This document shows positions 54,554-64,000 of a DNA stretch of 64,000 nucleotides, piece after piece; within the stretch, counting starts at the first letter, position 1, and each line of letters starts with the position of its first letter. The notes beneath the pieces are model-generated. The model was not told the origin of the DNA, made no database searches, and saw nothing but the letters and a program-made list of their open reading frames with translations. The translations under genes and the position numbers were made by a program. The DNA comes from Dichetophora obliterata (taxonomy: Eukaryota > Arthropoda > Insecta > Diptera > Sciomyzidae), in assembly GCA_963920525.1 (NCBI GenBank), contig OY986438.1, forward strand, positions 134,471,671 through 134,535,670, given 5' to 3'.

Positions 54554-55076
54554 ACTATGTTTCCATCTGTTCGAAATCTTGAGATTTTGAAATAGTGATT
54601 TCAAAGTGTTTCCATCTGGCATGTCATGACAGCTAGATTTTATTTGATAAATTTAAGAATGAGCAATTCGTGAAGGAGCAATTGCGTTGTTGCATTTCTT
54701 TTGCCATTTCCGGAGCTCTTAATTTTTTTCTCCAAAATTGCCTCTAACAATTGCTCCTCACTGAAGCTCCTAGCCTATTTATTTCATATTTCCTTTGTCA
54801 AAACAAAGGCATTTTTAATTGTTTTTGTTATTTTTATTGTTTTTTTTTTAAATAATTAAATGGATGTCATTGTCAATATGAAAGTTTTGACGTAAGCTAA
54901 ATAGTGCTGGATACTGATATAACTTTTCAGGGATACTGCATTGCATTTTATGAGATTTTGTATTAGATTTTGTTAAAATCACAAGATTTTAAAATCTTAA
55001 ACTTGTATAGAAAACTGTTGATTTCAATATGAATTTTACGAAATCTCACAAAATTTCGAGTAGATGGAAACATAGT
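54554..55076. mobile_element. 0.52 kb MITE, ACTATGTTTCCATCT ends
   Basis: ACTATGTTTCCATCTGTTCG at the left, reverse complement ACTATGTTTCCATCTACTCG at the right, followed by AAATYTTG...GAGATTT. A TA-containing duplication (TTAT/ATAA) borders it. Also has GTGTTTCCATCTGGCATG just inside the left end. Non-coding. Confidence 0.75.
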
Positions 55077-55079
55077 ATA

Positions 55080-55640
55080 ACTAACATTTAAAAGAATTTT
55101 TTCGGCTGGATTGTGTCAGATTTCGGGTGGTTGGACCTAAAGGCATCTGCGAAGAACCTGATTTAAAAAAATTTAAATTGCCTTTCTATATTAAGGTAAC
55201 GAAAGAAATTCGCAAGTTTTTAGAAATTTTTGTTTTTTAATTATAAAAAGACCACTTGATTTTTTTATAGATTTTATTGATCTCATTTAATGAATATTAT
55301 AAGACCACTTGTGTTTACTAGTATAAAAGACTGTCCTACGACAGGTCCTCCGCACAGTTCCTTTTTGGAGCCATTTGCTGAAAGAACCTTTTTTTACTTT
55401 TTAAAGCTTGCATTTTTATTCACTTGCTTTTTGCAAAGTACAAATGCACCACTTTAACTAACACTTTACGTATTAAAGCAGTGTTTAAAAATTAGTTCAT
55501 GTGTAAAAGTGCTAAAAGTTGAGTTTGGTAACAATCATATTCATACACAACTTTATAAACTGACCTTGCAACGTTCATATACGTATCAACTCAAGTGTCG
55601 TACAATCGACTCAAATCGACTCAAAAGAATTTCATTAAAT
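55080..55640. other. Interval without gene
   Basis: No ORF or TIR recognised; AT-rich. Confidence 0.4.
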
Positions 55641-56364
55641 TCGTCATAACTTTTTTATAAAATGATGAGAAAAAGAGATAGTTACATCAAATACGTGCTA
55701 TTGTAAAACCCAATATTGTCACTGATAAGTATCAAATATATTTTCTGTGCATACTTTCAGGCTGAACAGTTTGAGAGACATTAGACACGGAGCAGCGTGT
55801 TTGCCTTTTATATATAATATATAAATATAAATATATAAAATAAATATATAAAATTTATTTAATATAAAATAAAAGCCTTTGTAATTTTTTTCATCAAATT
55901 TTGTGAAAACTCAAATGCAAAACACGTATAAGATATGGAAGATTATGTGTTAAATATGCTGTTAATACACACATTTTTGTAGAATTTATAAAAGTTATGC
56001 TACTTTGATGACGTAATTTTGTATGGGAGATTGGTCGAGTTTTTATCAATTTGGCCAAATTTCAAACTCAAGCTGAATTTTAATTCTTTAATTTGAAAGA
56101 ATAAATCTTAGCATATGTTCATAATTTTAATTTGTTAAATTAATTTTTGCGAAAATTTAGAGACAACCGTTTTCATATAGTTACTTTGTTTAGGAGGTAG
56201 GCGTGGTTTCTATACTATTTTGACAAATTTGAAATATATGGTGAATATTTGAGACCAAAGTTTATATGAAAAATTTCATTTCATTTTCAGAGATTTTATC
56301 ATTTTGTTAAAGTCACTTTGTATGGAAAGTTGATGCGTTGTTTTTTTTAAATTTTAAAAATTTC

Positions 56365-56502
56365 AATTATAGAGGTAAACATTCTCAAGTCCAATGATGA
56401 CCCAACTCTGGGTGAAAACAGTAAAACCGACACTCCAAGGCCTATGGGAGGACGCCCTCCTGCAGGTTGTTAACAGGACGAGCATCTCGTCTCTACCATA
56501 TA
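56365..56502 (+). pseudogene. DUF4780-like retroelement ORF fragment
   Basis: 138 bp nearly identical (inverted) to 63,160-63,300. Reads ILKSNDDPTLG and, in another frame, TVKPTLQGLWEDALLQVV, as in the C-terminal part of DUF4780-type retroelement proteins. Homology of the two copies ends at CTCTACCATA, where the DD41D transposon begins here. Confidence 0.55.
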
Positions 56503-57760
56503 AAGGGTGTTTTTTATAAAGTGACACAAGTTTAAATCATAATAGAACATAGTAATATATTTTTAATATCAATAAAAAGGGCTTTATTGGATAGAAAATT
56601 TTACGACATTAATGTTTAAATATGATTTTGACCATGTGGCCGCCACGGCTGGCGCATACAAGGCGCAATCTGGAACACCAATTTTCACAAACTTTTCGCA
56701 ACATTTGCGGCCGTATCTCGTCGATAACTCTTCGAATGTTGATTTTCGGGTGTTCAATTGTTTGTGGTGTATCATCATAGACAAGTGACTTTACATAACC
56801 CCAATGAAAATAATCCAATGGGGTTAAATCACACGATCTTGGGGGCCAATTAATTGGACCATTTCGTGAAATTATTTTTTCGTCAAAAGTTTCCTTGAGT
56901 AAATCAATTGTAGCGCCCGCTGTGTGGCATGTGGCTCTGTCCTGTTGGAACCACATATCAGCAAGATTAATGCCAGCTAATTGAGATATGATAAAACTTC
57001 GAATCATGTTCCTATACCGTTCACCATTGACAGTAACATTCTGACCATCATCGTTTTTGAAGGCATATGGGCCAATGACTCCGCCAGCCCATAAAGCGCA
57101 CCAAACAGTAATTTTCTGTGGATGTAATGGTGTTTTGACAATAGCTTGTGGATTCTCCTCACTCCAAATACGACAATTCTGTTTATTTACGTACCCATTC
57201 AACCAAAAATGGGCTTCATCGGAAAATGAACTTTTCCATGGAAATTCAAAATCAATATCAATTTGTGCTTCAGCCCATTTGCCGAATCGGTTGAATCTTG
57301 AAAGGTTTTAAGCCAAGCTCTTTACGTAAAATCTTCCATAAAGTGGAAGGACACAACCCCAGTTGCTGAGAACGGCGACGAATTGATTGATTAGGATCAT
57401 CTTCGATGCTTTCCTGTACAGCGGCTAGAGATTCTTCAGTGCGCACTGTTCGGCGTCTCACGAGATGCACATTATCAGTAACAGTAAATGTGGTCCGAAA
57501 ACGATCTATTGTTCTTTGAATTAGCAGCTCTGAAGGACGATACGCCATAAAATGGACGAAGTGCACGATAAGTTTGACGAACAGAACCATTATTTTGATT
57601 AAAAATTTCCGCAATTTGCACGTGTTGCTCTGGTGTAAGTCGATCCATAATTAAATGTCAAAGCAAACTAAACAAAAAGCAACTATCAGCTGTTACATGG
57701 GTGGGCAAATAAAGCAGTGATGCCAACTCAAAATTGCATCACTCTATAAAAAACACCCTT
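56503..57760 (-). mobile_element. DD41D mariner-like transposon, nearly complete
   Basis: TIRs AAGGGTGTTTTTTATAAAGT and (reverse complement) AAGGGTGTTTTTTATAGAGT, TA on both sides (56501-56502, 57761-57762). 1,258 bp. Carries a frameshifted transposase. Confidence 0.85.
56609..57648 (-). pseudogene. Mariner-like transposase, DD41D, frameshifted
   Basis: Start MDRLTPEQHVQIAEIFNQNN (ATG at 57,648), then a frameshift near 57,545 into RPSELLIQRTIDRFRTTFTV and VRTEESLAAVQESIEDDPNQ, STLWKILRKELGLKPFKIQ (second helix-turn-helix). A second break near 57,275 loses about a dozen residues before KWAEAQIDIDFEFPW. Catalytic residues are intact: first D in FSDEAHFWLNGYV, second in WFQQDRATCHTA, third in RSCDLTPLDYF, with 41 residues between the last two. 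The family (WPPRSCDLTPLDYFxWG) is widespread in insects. Two frameshifts make it inactive; otherwise well preserved. Confidence 0.85.
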
Positions 57761-58210
57761 TATTTTGAATTCTTGCGGCAAATTTTTTATCATGACGATA
57801 ATTTTTGTGTCATTTTTAGATATTTTAAAGATTTGATAATGTAACGTGGGCGTTGTTTTTATCCGATTTTAAGAGATTTTAAATAACTGGTGAATATTTT
57901 ATTTCAAAGCTTATGTGCACAATACCAAGTAACTGCAAAAATTTTTGTGGCGTTTTTAGAAATTTTATTGTTTGTGAAAGAAAGCGTGGTTTTCATCCGA
58001 TTTTGCTCGTTCTCGAACTTGATTTTTTTTTATTATAAGAACATATACCGAATTTCAATACGATAGCTTTAAAATTGCGGCTGTAATCGTGTTGACAAAT
58101 TGACCTAGCGAAATCGGTTCAGGAGGTGATGCTGATCAAGACTATAAATACTTTTCTATACCTGCCACGCCTCCTTATCAGCGTTACAAATGGAGTGACG
58201 TAAGTTGACG

Positions 58211-58560
58211 CAGTTTGCGTGGAGTAAACAAAATTTATTCCATATTTTTTTTTCATTTAGTACCATAGTTTCTAAATTTGTGTTACAAAATGAAAAAGTT
58301 AGTTATCAACCCTGATTCAGACTCTCCTGCTAGGGTTGCCATGCCACTACTTTTTTGAGAATACAAACGATATATTTTTCATTCAATATATTAATATTAC
58401 TTCTATCAAATATAATATTATGCTATTAGTTATAATATTGTGATTTAAAATTATAAAAAATTCTTTAAATTTGGCCTTAATGTGAAAAAACAATTTAAAT
58501 TATGAAATGAACGATGCAATTAATTAGCTCAATTATTATGTTAGTAAAGCAGACTCTCAC
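58211..58560. other. Interval without gene
   Basis: AT-rich; CAGACTCTC occurs twice (58,318 and 58,550) next to TAGGG, but no element could be delimited. Confidence 0.35.
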
Positions 58561-59700
58561 TAGGGCATGCAATCGCGGGATCCCGGAGCTTTTCCGGTCC
58601 CGATAGCCAGGGACTTCAAATTTAAAATCCCGGAATTTTTGGACTTTCGGGATCCCGGGTTGTGGTTAAATTTTCAACAAAAATTTATACAAAAATATAT
58701 TAAAATAAAATTATAAAAATTTTAAAATAAAAATTTATAAAAATATAGTTTAGGAACAGTTCACTTTAAAAATTATCTTCATCTTCGAATCATTCATTTA
58801 CTATCACCACTGCTGCCAAAACGCTATACATGCTGTCCACTCGAAATTCTGTGTCTTAATATGGCTTAACAACATGTGGCCGCAAAGCTTAATTTGAAGT
58901 TATTTAACCATCACACAATACATTTTTTTATAACGTATTATTTCAAATAATATAATGAAATAGTGCCTTCTTTATAATTATTTTTAAAATGTTTTTTAAA
59001 AATTGTCAGAAGATAATCTATTTTTTGTTGTGTTATATGTAAGACTTGATCTGGACTTGCTCCTTTTTGAATAAGTGTATTTGACCAACTTTTTGAATTT
59101 ATATAATTTCTTGCACAAGTACTCGGGCTAAATGGTCTGTGTTTCTTATGCAAATAACAAATTTAATCTCCGACATTTCGCTGGTTATTTTTTAGCTTCT
59201 TCAGGGAATTTTATACAAAAAGTGATATTGTGGTAAGAAGATAAAAACAATAAATACAATTGATTTTTTAGATGAACAAAATTATAAGACAGAAGAACTT
59301 ACAAATTTCAATTTTACATTAAAAACTGATGTGTCTGTTGATTTTTAATACAGAATAAAATTTAACAATAAAATATTAAACAACTAGAATTTCACTATTC
59401 CTTTTACTATTTTTTTTTATAATATTTCAAAATTTTTTGTTTGAATTGCCTTTTATGTAAAAAAAATATTTTAAAAAAGAATTTTATTGCGTTTCATTGC
59501 TATTAAAATTTGTTAAACACTGTTTTAGATTTCCAAAAAATTATTATGTTCGGTTGCTTCAATAACATTTAGTTTAAAATCGATGTCAGATTTTTTTACG
59601 TATATTTTATTGTAAAAAACAAGATTTTTCAATTATTAAAATTATTTAAAATTTTTTCAATACATTTGCAATTCCGGAATCCCGGGATAAAGAAATTTCA
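58561..59700. mobile_element. hAT-type MITE relative of the 621-1364 element, right end unclear
   Basis: The left end TAGGGCATGCAATCGCGGGA with CCCGGAGCTTTTCCGGTCCC matches the termini at 621-1364. A CCGGAATCCCGGGAT at 59,675-59,690 may be the degraded opposite end but lacks the terminal GCATGCCCTA. The interior is AT-rich; the 71-codon minus ORF at 58,938 has no domain. Confidence 0.5.
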
Positions 59701-61590
59701 CAAAATCACATCACTGCCAAGCATCACAACAAAACGATAATGATATTGTTTTGGTGTTGTAAAAGCTTTTATGTCATTGTATTTTTTACCTTTTTTTTGC
59801 TTTGTATACCTCTTTAACGTATAAAATGCTGTTCTAACCCAATTTGAAGGCTTTTCTCTCTTTTATATCCCCTGCCATCCTTCTCTTTGTAGTTATCCCC
59901 TCCTCCTCATCAATCAAAGTGGCATACTTTGCAAAACCTTAAATAAACCAAAATCCTTGACTTTTATATCACCTTTTTTTATTTAACTAAAATTTGGCAA
60001 CATCATATTTCACACTTTGCTCCACTCCGCATCGTTCTCTTCACCTTTTGCTCCGCACAATACAAGCACAGTGCGGAAAGTGGAGTATTCCTGCTCCTGT
60101 TTTGCCTTACACTTATGGGGAGTGGGATTCTTCCTGCTGTGTTGGCTGCATGGAGAGTTGCTTTATTCGCATTTAAAGCAATTATTGCTGCTTGAGTTGC
60201 TGATGGTTTTTCCTCGTTGTTGTTTATTTTCTTCTTGGTTTTCAGCGTGAAAGCGTAAGTGTTTACCATAACGGAAAACGTTCAACTCGGCTTCCGTTGC
60301 CATTTTTGGCACTTTGGCTTTTAGCCGTTAATTGTTTTAATAATAATTTTGGATATCTTGAGGTTCTACCAGAGTGATTTTTATCATTTCTGTTGATCTG
60401 TTCGAATAAGAATAAATGAAAATTGTTAATTAACTGTAAGAAATTTTGATAAAAATACTTTAGCTTAAGACTGGTTTGAAAGTTTTGAGAAAACTTGCTT
60501 CAAAGTTTTCAATCGCCTTATAAGTTATATGACAGGGTCTTTTGTTTTTGTGTCATAACGTTGGCTATGGTTATGCTAGAAGCTTCAGATTTTGTGTACT
60601 TACATTGATATATGCGTGAAACACAGCTACATCAATAACTCTCTACTCTGTATTTCTGTCTTAAGTCGACTTAAGCTATTTTTGCTTATAGACACAGAAA
60701 TATAAAGATATATTTTTTGAAAATATTGAACTTTTGGACATTGTAAAATAGTAGAAAAACACTGCAAAAAGCACGCTTAATTGCTTTGAATTTTTCTTGC
60801 AATATTAACTTTTTTAGCTAGTTTCCGCAGTTTCAACTCAACGACGAACACGTAGTCGTAAAATTGTCTATAATTTTTATGCTCAAACTTCTCTCATATT
60901 TTACTCACAAAAAAAAAAAAAAACATAATAAAACTGAAAATAACGATAAATTTTAAAGCTGCTTTGATTGACGCCTGCGTCTCTGCTGCGTTTCCGTTTG
61001 CGCTCTATTAATTTAGCACCCATAACATTAGTGCCAATTCACTGACCGTATAATTATTGCTTATTCAATTATCTACCGCAAGTTATTCAAGAGCTAAGCG
61101 CGTAAAATTCTATAAGCAAATAAGTGTCCTTTTTGAGAATTTAAATCATTTTGCAAACACTATCCTTTTTTTAACGATTTTCTATTAAGATAAAATGACA
61201 CTTTTCACTGATTGATTGTTTTTGTTTGCAATTAAAAACATTTATGTATGAAATAAGCGGAATGGCTGTTAAGTTACTTTGAGAAAATTATCGTTGTACG
61301 TATTATGTAAAAGTTAAACTTAATTATTATCTTCTTGAATAGATAGTTTCTATCCATTTATTCTTATTTAAAAACTTCATACACAAATTGTAATATTTGG
61401 ATACTTTTAAAAATTCAAGATCCTGTCCAGCCAAAAAAAAGCCCTTTTAGAGTAAACTTTCTTACAATTTTCTTTCAACATACTCAGCTCACACGCCCCT
61501 TTATATATTTATTTTTTCTTAATATCTCAGTTCTACACTGAGATAGTTCGCACACAAGTTAGAATAATTAAATTCAAAATTTTTATATAT
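59701..61590. other. Mostly unique intronic-looking DNA
   Basis: Contains balanced stretches (59,990-60,320, 60,960-61,090) without transposon ends. Small ORFs at 59,994-60,269 in overlapping frames are not convincing genes. Precedes the recursive splice site. Confidence 0.45.
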
Positions 61591-61620
61591 TCTTTTATTC
61601 TCTTTTTTTACAGGTAAGGA
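61590..61620 (+). promoter_or_regulatory. Recursive splice site (ratchet point, zero-length exon)
   Basis: A pyrimidine-rich tract (TTCTTTTATTCTCTTTTTTT) leads into ACAG|GTAAGG, with the 3' splice site ending at 61,613 and the 5' splice site starting at 61,614. This juxtaposed acceptor/donor is the known motif by which flies remove very long introns in steps. It is on the same strand as the exon at 16,330-16,569, consistent with a >45 kb first intron of that gene. Sequence-only call. Confidence 0.6.
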
Positions 61621-61621
61621 T

Positions 61622-62040
61622 GTTACATAATACACACGCACACAGAATTTATAAACACAAAAATATTTATGCAATTTCTTTATGAGTGAGTTATTATTTT
61701 ATATTGAAAGCAGAAATACATTGCCAACAAGTTTAACCTTCAGTATTGAAATAATTCGAAAGAAGTAGCTGGCAAAATTATTGTCTGTCAAAATTCGGTA
61801 GCTGTGTGTCAAATTGCTTTACACCAATAGTCGTTATCTGAAAAAGGTACGCACACTCTTTTTCACAAAATATAAAAGCAATAACAAAAAACCAGTTTTT
61901 GCTATCAAAACGTTACAAAATCTTAAGTTTTATTTTTTAATCACCCCTTATAATTTGATTTGCAAATTTAATTTGCTTCTTTTTAGTTCACCAAACGTAT
62001 CAAAAAATAAATATAATAAGTTATATATAAAAAAAACCAA
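61622..62040. other. Interval without gene
   Basis: AT-rich; the 83-codon ORF at 61,814 is Lys/Asn/Phe-rich noise. Confidence 0.4.
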
Positions 62041-62590
62041 TTTCAATAAAAATATAAACAAATAAAAAATATAAGAAAAAGGAAAAAATTGCAAAACTTA
62101 TAAAAAAAGACAAAAATAAAAAATATTACTAAAATTAAAAATGAATCAAAAGTAAAAAATATTAAAAATAAAAATTACTGGCAAAAAAAAAAAATTTGAC
62201 TGTAACTCGTTTTAGCTGCAGATAGAAAAAACTATAAAAAATATTAAAAAATAAAAACATTTTAAAAAATATTACAAAAATAAAAACAATTAAAAAAAAT
62301 ACAATATATAAAATAAATAAAAAAATATATAAAACAAATAAAAAAATGTATAAAAAAATATATAAAATATATATAAAAAAATTAAAAAAGAAACAAATTA
62401 AATATAAAAAATATTACAAAAATAAAAACAATTAAAAAAAATACAATATATAAAATAAATAAAAAAATATATAAAACAAATAAAAAAATGTATAAAAAAA
62501 TATATAAAATATATATAAAAAAATTAAAAAAGAAACAAATTAAATATAAAAAATATAATAATAAGAAAATATAAAAAATATTTTATATAA
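62040..62590. repeat. A-rich tract with a 142 bp tandem duplication
   Basis: 62,268-62,409 and 62,410-62,551 are near-identical copies (ATATTACAAAAATAAAAACA, GTATAAAAAAATATATAAAA, AATTAAAAAAGAAACAAATT). Non-coding. Confidence 0.85.
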
Positions 62591-62629
62591 TGGATTAATT
62601 AATTTTATGATCTATGAAATTATTACATA

Positions 62630-63130
62630 AAATAAATTGCGAGCCTTAGATCGAGTAAGTTTTTTAAAAAGATAACAACAACAACTCTGTAAAGAGTCAA
62701 TCACTTAGCTGACTAGACAGTCTGTTTCGGAAATCGCTACATTTCCTCTTCAGTAGTCTTTGAGTGATTAAGCTGTGATCAACTCACTGTTTTAAGTCGC
62801 ATATGATTTCACACATTTAGAATTCATTCATTTGAAATTTATAGAATAAATTGAACATTCAAATTGGCTACTTAATCATATGACATTTTCAAAGCAGTAG
62901 GCTAATTATAGATCAACGCCATCAACTCTACCAAGGTTGCCATCTGTTCTAGTTGCTTCTTATATATTTCAATATTCATTGGTGTTCGACAGTTTGTCGA
63001 AATGCACCATAGAAATGAAACGAGTTTTTTGCTTCGCTAGAAGCTAGTGTTTTAACTGAAAGGTGGCTCTTTTCACAACCAAATGTGACCATTTTCAACA
63101 CTTACTTGATCTACTAAAGCTCGCAATTAA
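62630..63130 (+). mobile_element. Inverted-repeat element carrying R1, copy B
   Basis: AAATTGCGAGCCTTAGATCG at the left is inverted at about 63,095-63,128 (CTTGATCTACTAAAGCTCGC). R1 landmarks lie at 62,675-62,800 (AACTCTGTAAAGAGTCAATC, CAGTAGTCTTTGAGTGATTA, CTGTGATCAACTCACTG). This is the only copy in the window with both ends visible, giving a total size of about 0.5 kb. Confidence 0.6.
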
Positions 63131-63159
63131 ACTCATGTAATAAAAATATATAAATATAT

Positions 63160-63790
63160 ATATGGTAGAGACGGGATGCTAGTCCTGTCAACTACTTGCA
63201 GGAGGGCGTCCTCCCATAGGCCATGGAGTGTCGGTTTTACTGTTTTCACCCAGTGCCCAGAGTTGGATCATCATTGCACTTGAGAATCTTTACCCCCATT
63301 GAGCCCGCTCAAAGGTGGGCATGGGAGCGTCAGATTGAGTTTCCAACTTCGCAAACATCACCTCAAGTAGTTTCATCTCCACGGATTTCCATCTCCACGG
63401 ATTTCCATCTCTAGAGGGTAATTTTACCTTGGGGATCGCTCCGGTCGATCAGTGCTACGATCAGATGTCGTTTAGAGACATCACTGGCCTTGGCTCTCAC
63501 TTCATGCTTAGGCTGCGGATTTTGCGCTTGCGATCGGTTTCTGCCTCTGTCCTTTGCTAGCTGGAACTCCGACTTTAGCACTTTCCGCCAATCTTTGGCG
63601 TTTTTGAGCAACCTGCTCTTCAATTGTATGCGTTTATTGAGAATGGTGGACTTATCACCAGGACCTGCTCCTGCCCTGGCAATGTTTTCGGTAGTAGCTT
63701 TACAACCACTATGACGTGCTCCAACCATAGAGGAGGTGTGACCGCTGGCGGAACGCAGTGAGGATTGCTCCATCCTTTGTCCGCTAGTCG
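63160..63790 (-). pseudogene. DUF4780-like retroelement gag/ORF1 fragment
   Basis: The minus strand has an open stretch of 120 codons (63,411-63,773): MEQSSLRSASGHTSSMVGAR, a basic middle (NKRIQLKSRLLKNAKDWRKV) and RHLIVALIDRSDPQGKI. It then continues with frameshifts through MFAKLETQSDAPMPTFERAQ, ILKCNDDPTLG and LHGLWEDALLQVVDRTSIPS. The ALIDRSDPxGK..., CNDDPT and LW.DALLQVVD order resembles DUF4780 proteins found in insect retroelements (recollection). RT not present. The sense-strand ORFs here are shadows. Confidence 0.55.
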
Positions 63791-63804
63791 CCGCTGGTGT
63801 TTCC

Positions 63805-64000
63805 CACTAGTGTATAAAAATACAAAAATAAAAAATATAAAAATATAAAAATATAAAAATATAAAAATATAAAAATATAAAAATATAAAAATATAAAAAT
63901 ATAAAAATATAAAAATATAAAAATATAAAAATATAAAAATATAAAAATATAAAAATATAAAAATATAAAAATATAAAAATATAAAAATATAAAAATATAA
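63805..64000 (+). repeat. (TATAAAAA)n microsatellite running off the window
   Basis: More than 20 uninterrupted 8 bp units from about 63,832 to the last base, preceded by imperfect AAAAATA units. It abuts the DUF4780-like fragment and may be seeded by its A-rich border. Confidence 0.95.

Larger units (their letters stand above)
55640..58205 (-). mobile_element. DINE-like repeat on the minus strand, split by two later insertions
   Basis: The minus strand starts near 58,205 with GCTGATAAGGAGGCGTGGCA, GGTATAGAAAAGTATTTATA and GTCTTGATCAGCATCACCTC, the same 5' text as at 18,444-18,560. Internal repeats follow (57,770-58,020). After the interruption at 56,365-57,762 they continue (55,870-56,360) with TGACTTTAACAAAATG and CTCCCATACAAAATTACGTC. 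Non-coding. Confidence 0.6.

Noticed and set aside
59994..60269. Overlapping Cys/Leu-rich ORFs on both strands
   Set aside because: Three frames open at once in a short stretch without homology; not a gene.
1..64000. Viral integration or a new defence-type gene system
   Set aside because: No viral replicase, capsid or envelope-like reading and no clustered unknown genes; all substantial coding text belongs to transposons, lipoyl synthase or one host exon.

Overview
This is a eukaryotic, insect (dipteran) genomic window: AT-rich, with very few host genes and extremely dense in transposable elements (TEs). The only complete conserved host-type ORF is a lipoyl synthase closest to the fly protein as I remember it, and the repeat families (mariner, hAT, RTE, jockey/CR1-type LINEs, DINE-1/INE-1-like repeats) fit a higher fly, plausibly a tephritid-like acalyptrate. 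The species call is inference.

Layout. 1-5.3 kb: dispersed repeats, a hAT MITE, a 0.9 kb palindrome inside a ~157 bp satellite, and a pogo-like element. 5.36-15.51 kb: one ~10.2 kb block bounded by hAT-like terminal inverted repeats (TIRs) and a 7/8 target-site duplication (TSD). It is filled with nested insertions: a foldback element, a TTA-TSD MITE, an intact 1.29 kb mariner, and a jockey-type LINE split by another element that itself carries a TTA-TSD element. 15.5-17.5 kb: the promoter region and first coding exon of an unrecognised host gene with a predicted N-myristoylation signal and a strong splice donor. 18.3-25.2 kb: a 6.9 kb hAT-bounded block, again nested, with a second hAT (perfect 8 bp TSD) inside a 61 bp tandem repeat. 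25.5-28.5 kb: a TIR element containing another. 28.9-29.4 kb: a tRNA-derived SINE with an 11 bp TSD.

29.7-36.2 kb: sparse sequence, decayed Tc1/mariner copies and DINE-like repeats. 36.25-37.34 kb: lipoyl synthase ORF, intronless, lacking a normally conserved ~25-residue segment and followed by an A-tract; it may be a retrocopy. 37.5-39.6 kb: Tc1 and pogo-like remnants, a SINE head, a Helitron-like 3' end. 41.68-45.99 kb: an RTE LINE with a 14 bp TSD, split by a hAT MITE. 46-51 kb: a TIR repeat, A-rich DNA, ~150 bp repeats and a second SINE family. 52.2-53.3 kb: a LINE 3' end split by a palindromic MITE. 54-58.2 kb: hAT relic, MITE, DINE-like repeats, a DD41D transposon. 59.7-61.6 kb: mostly unique DNA ending in a textbook recursive splice site. 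62-64 kb: A-rich repeats, an inverted-repeat element, a DUF4780-like gag/ORF1 fragment and an octanucleotide microsatellite.

How it fits together. Exon 1 with its donor at 16,570 and the zero-length exon (AG|GT) at 61,613/61,614 are on the same strand, suggesting that most of the window is one very long first intron, with the lipoyl synthase ORF nested inside it and the rest TE ballast. I found no CRISPR array, bacterial operon or convincing new biochemical system. The most interesting items are the possible lipoyl synthase retrocopy, the recursive splice site, the Helitron-like repeat family and the intact mariner.
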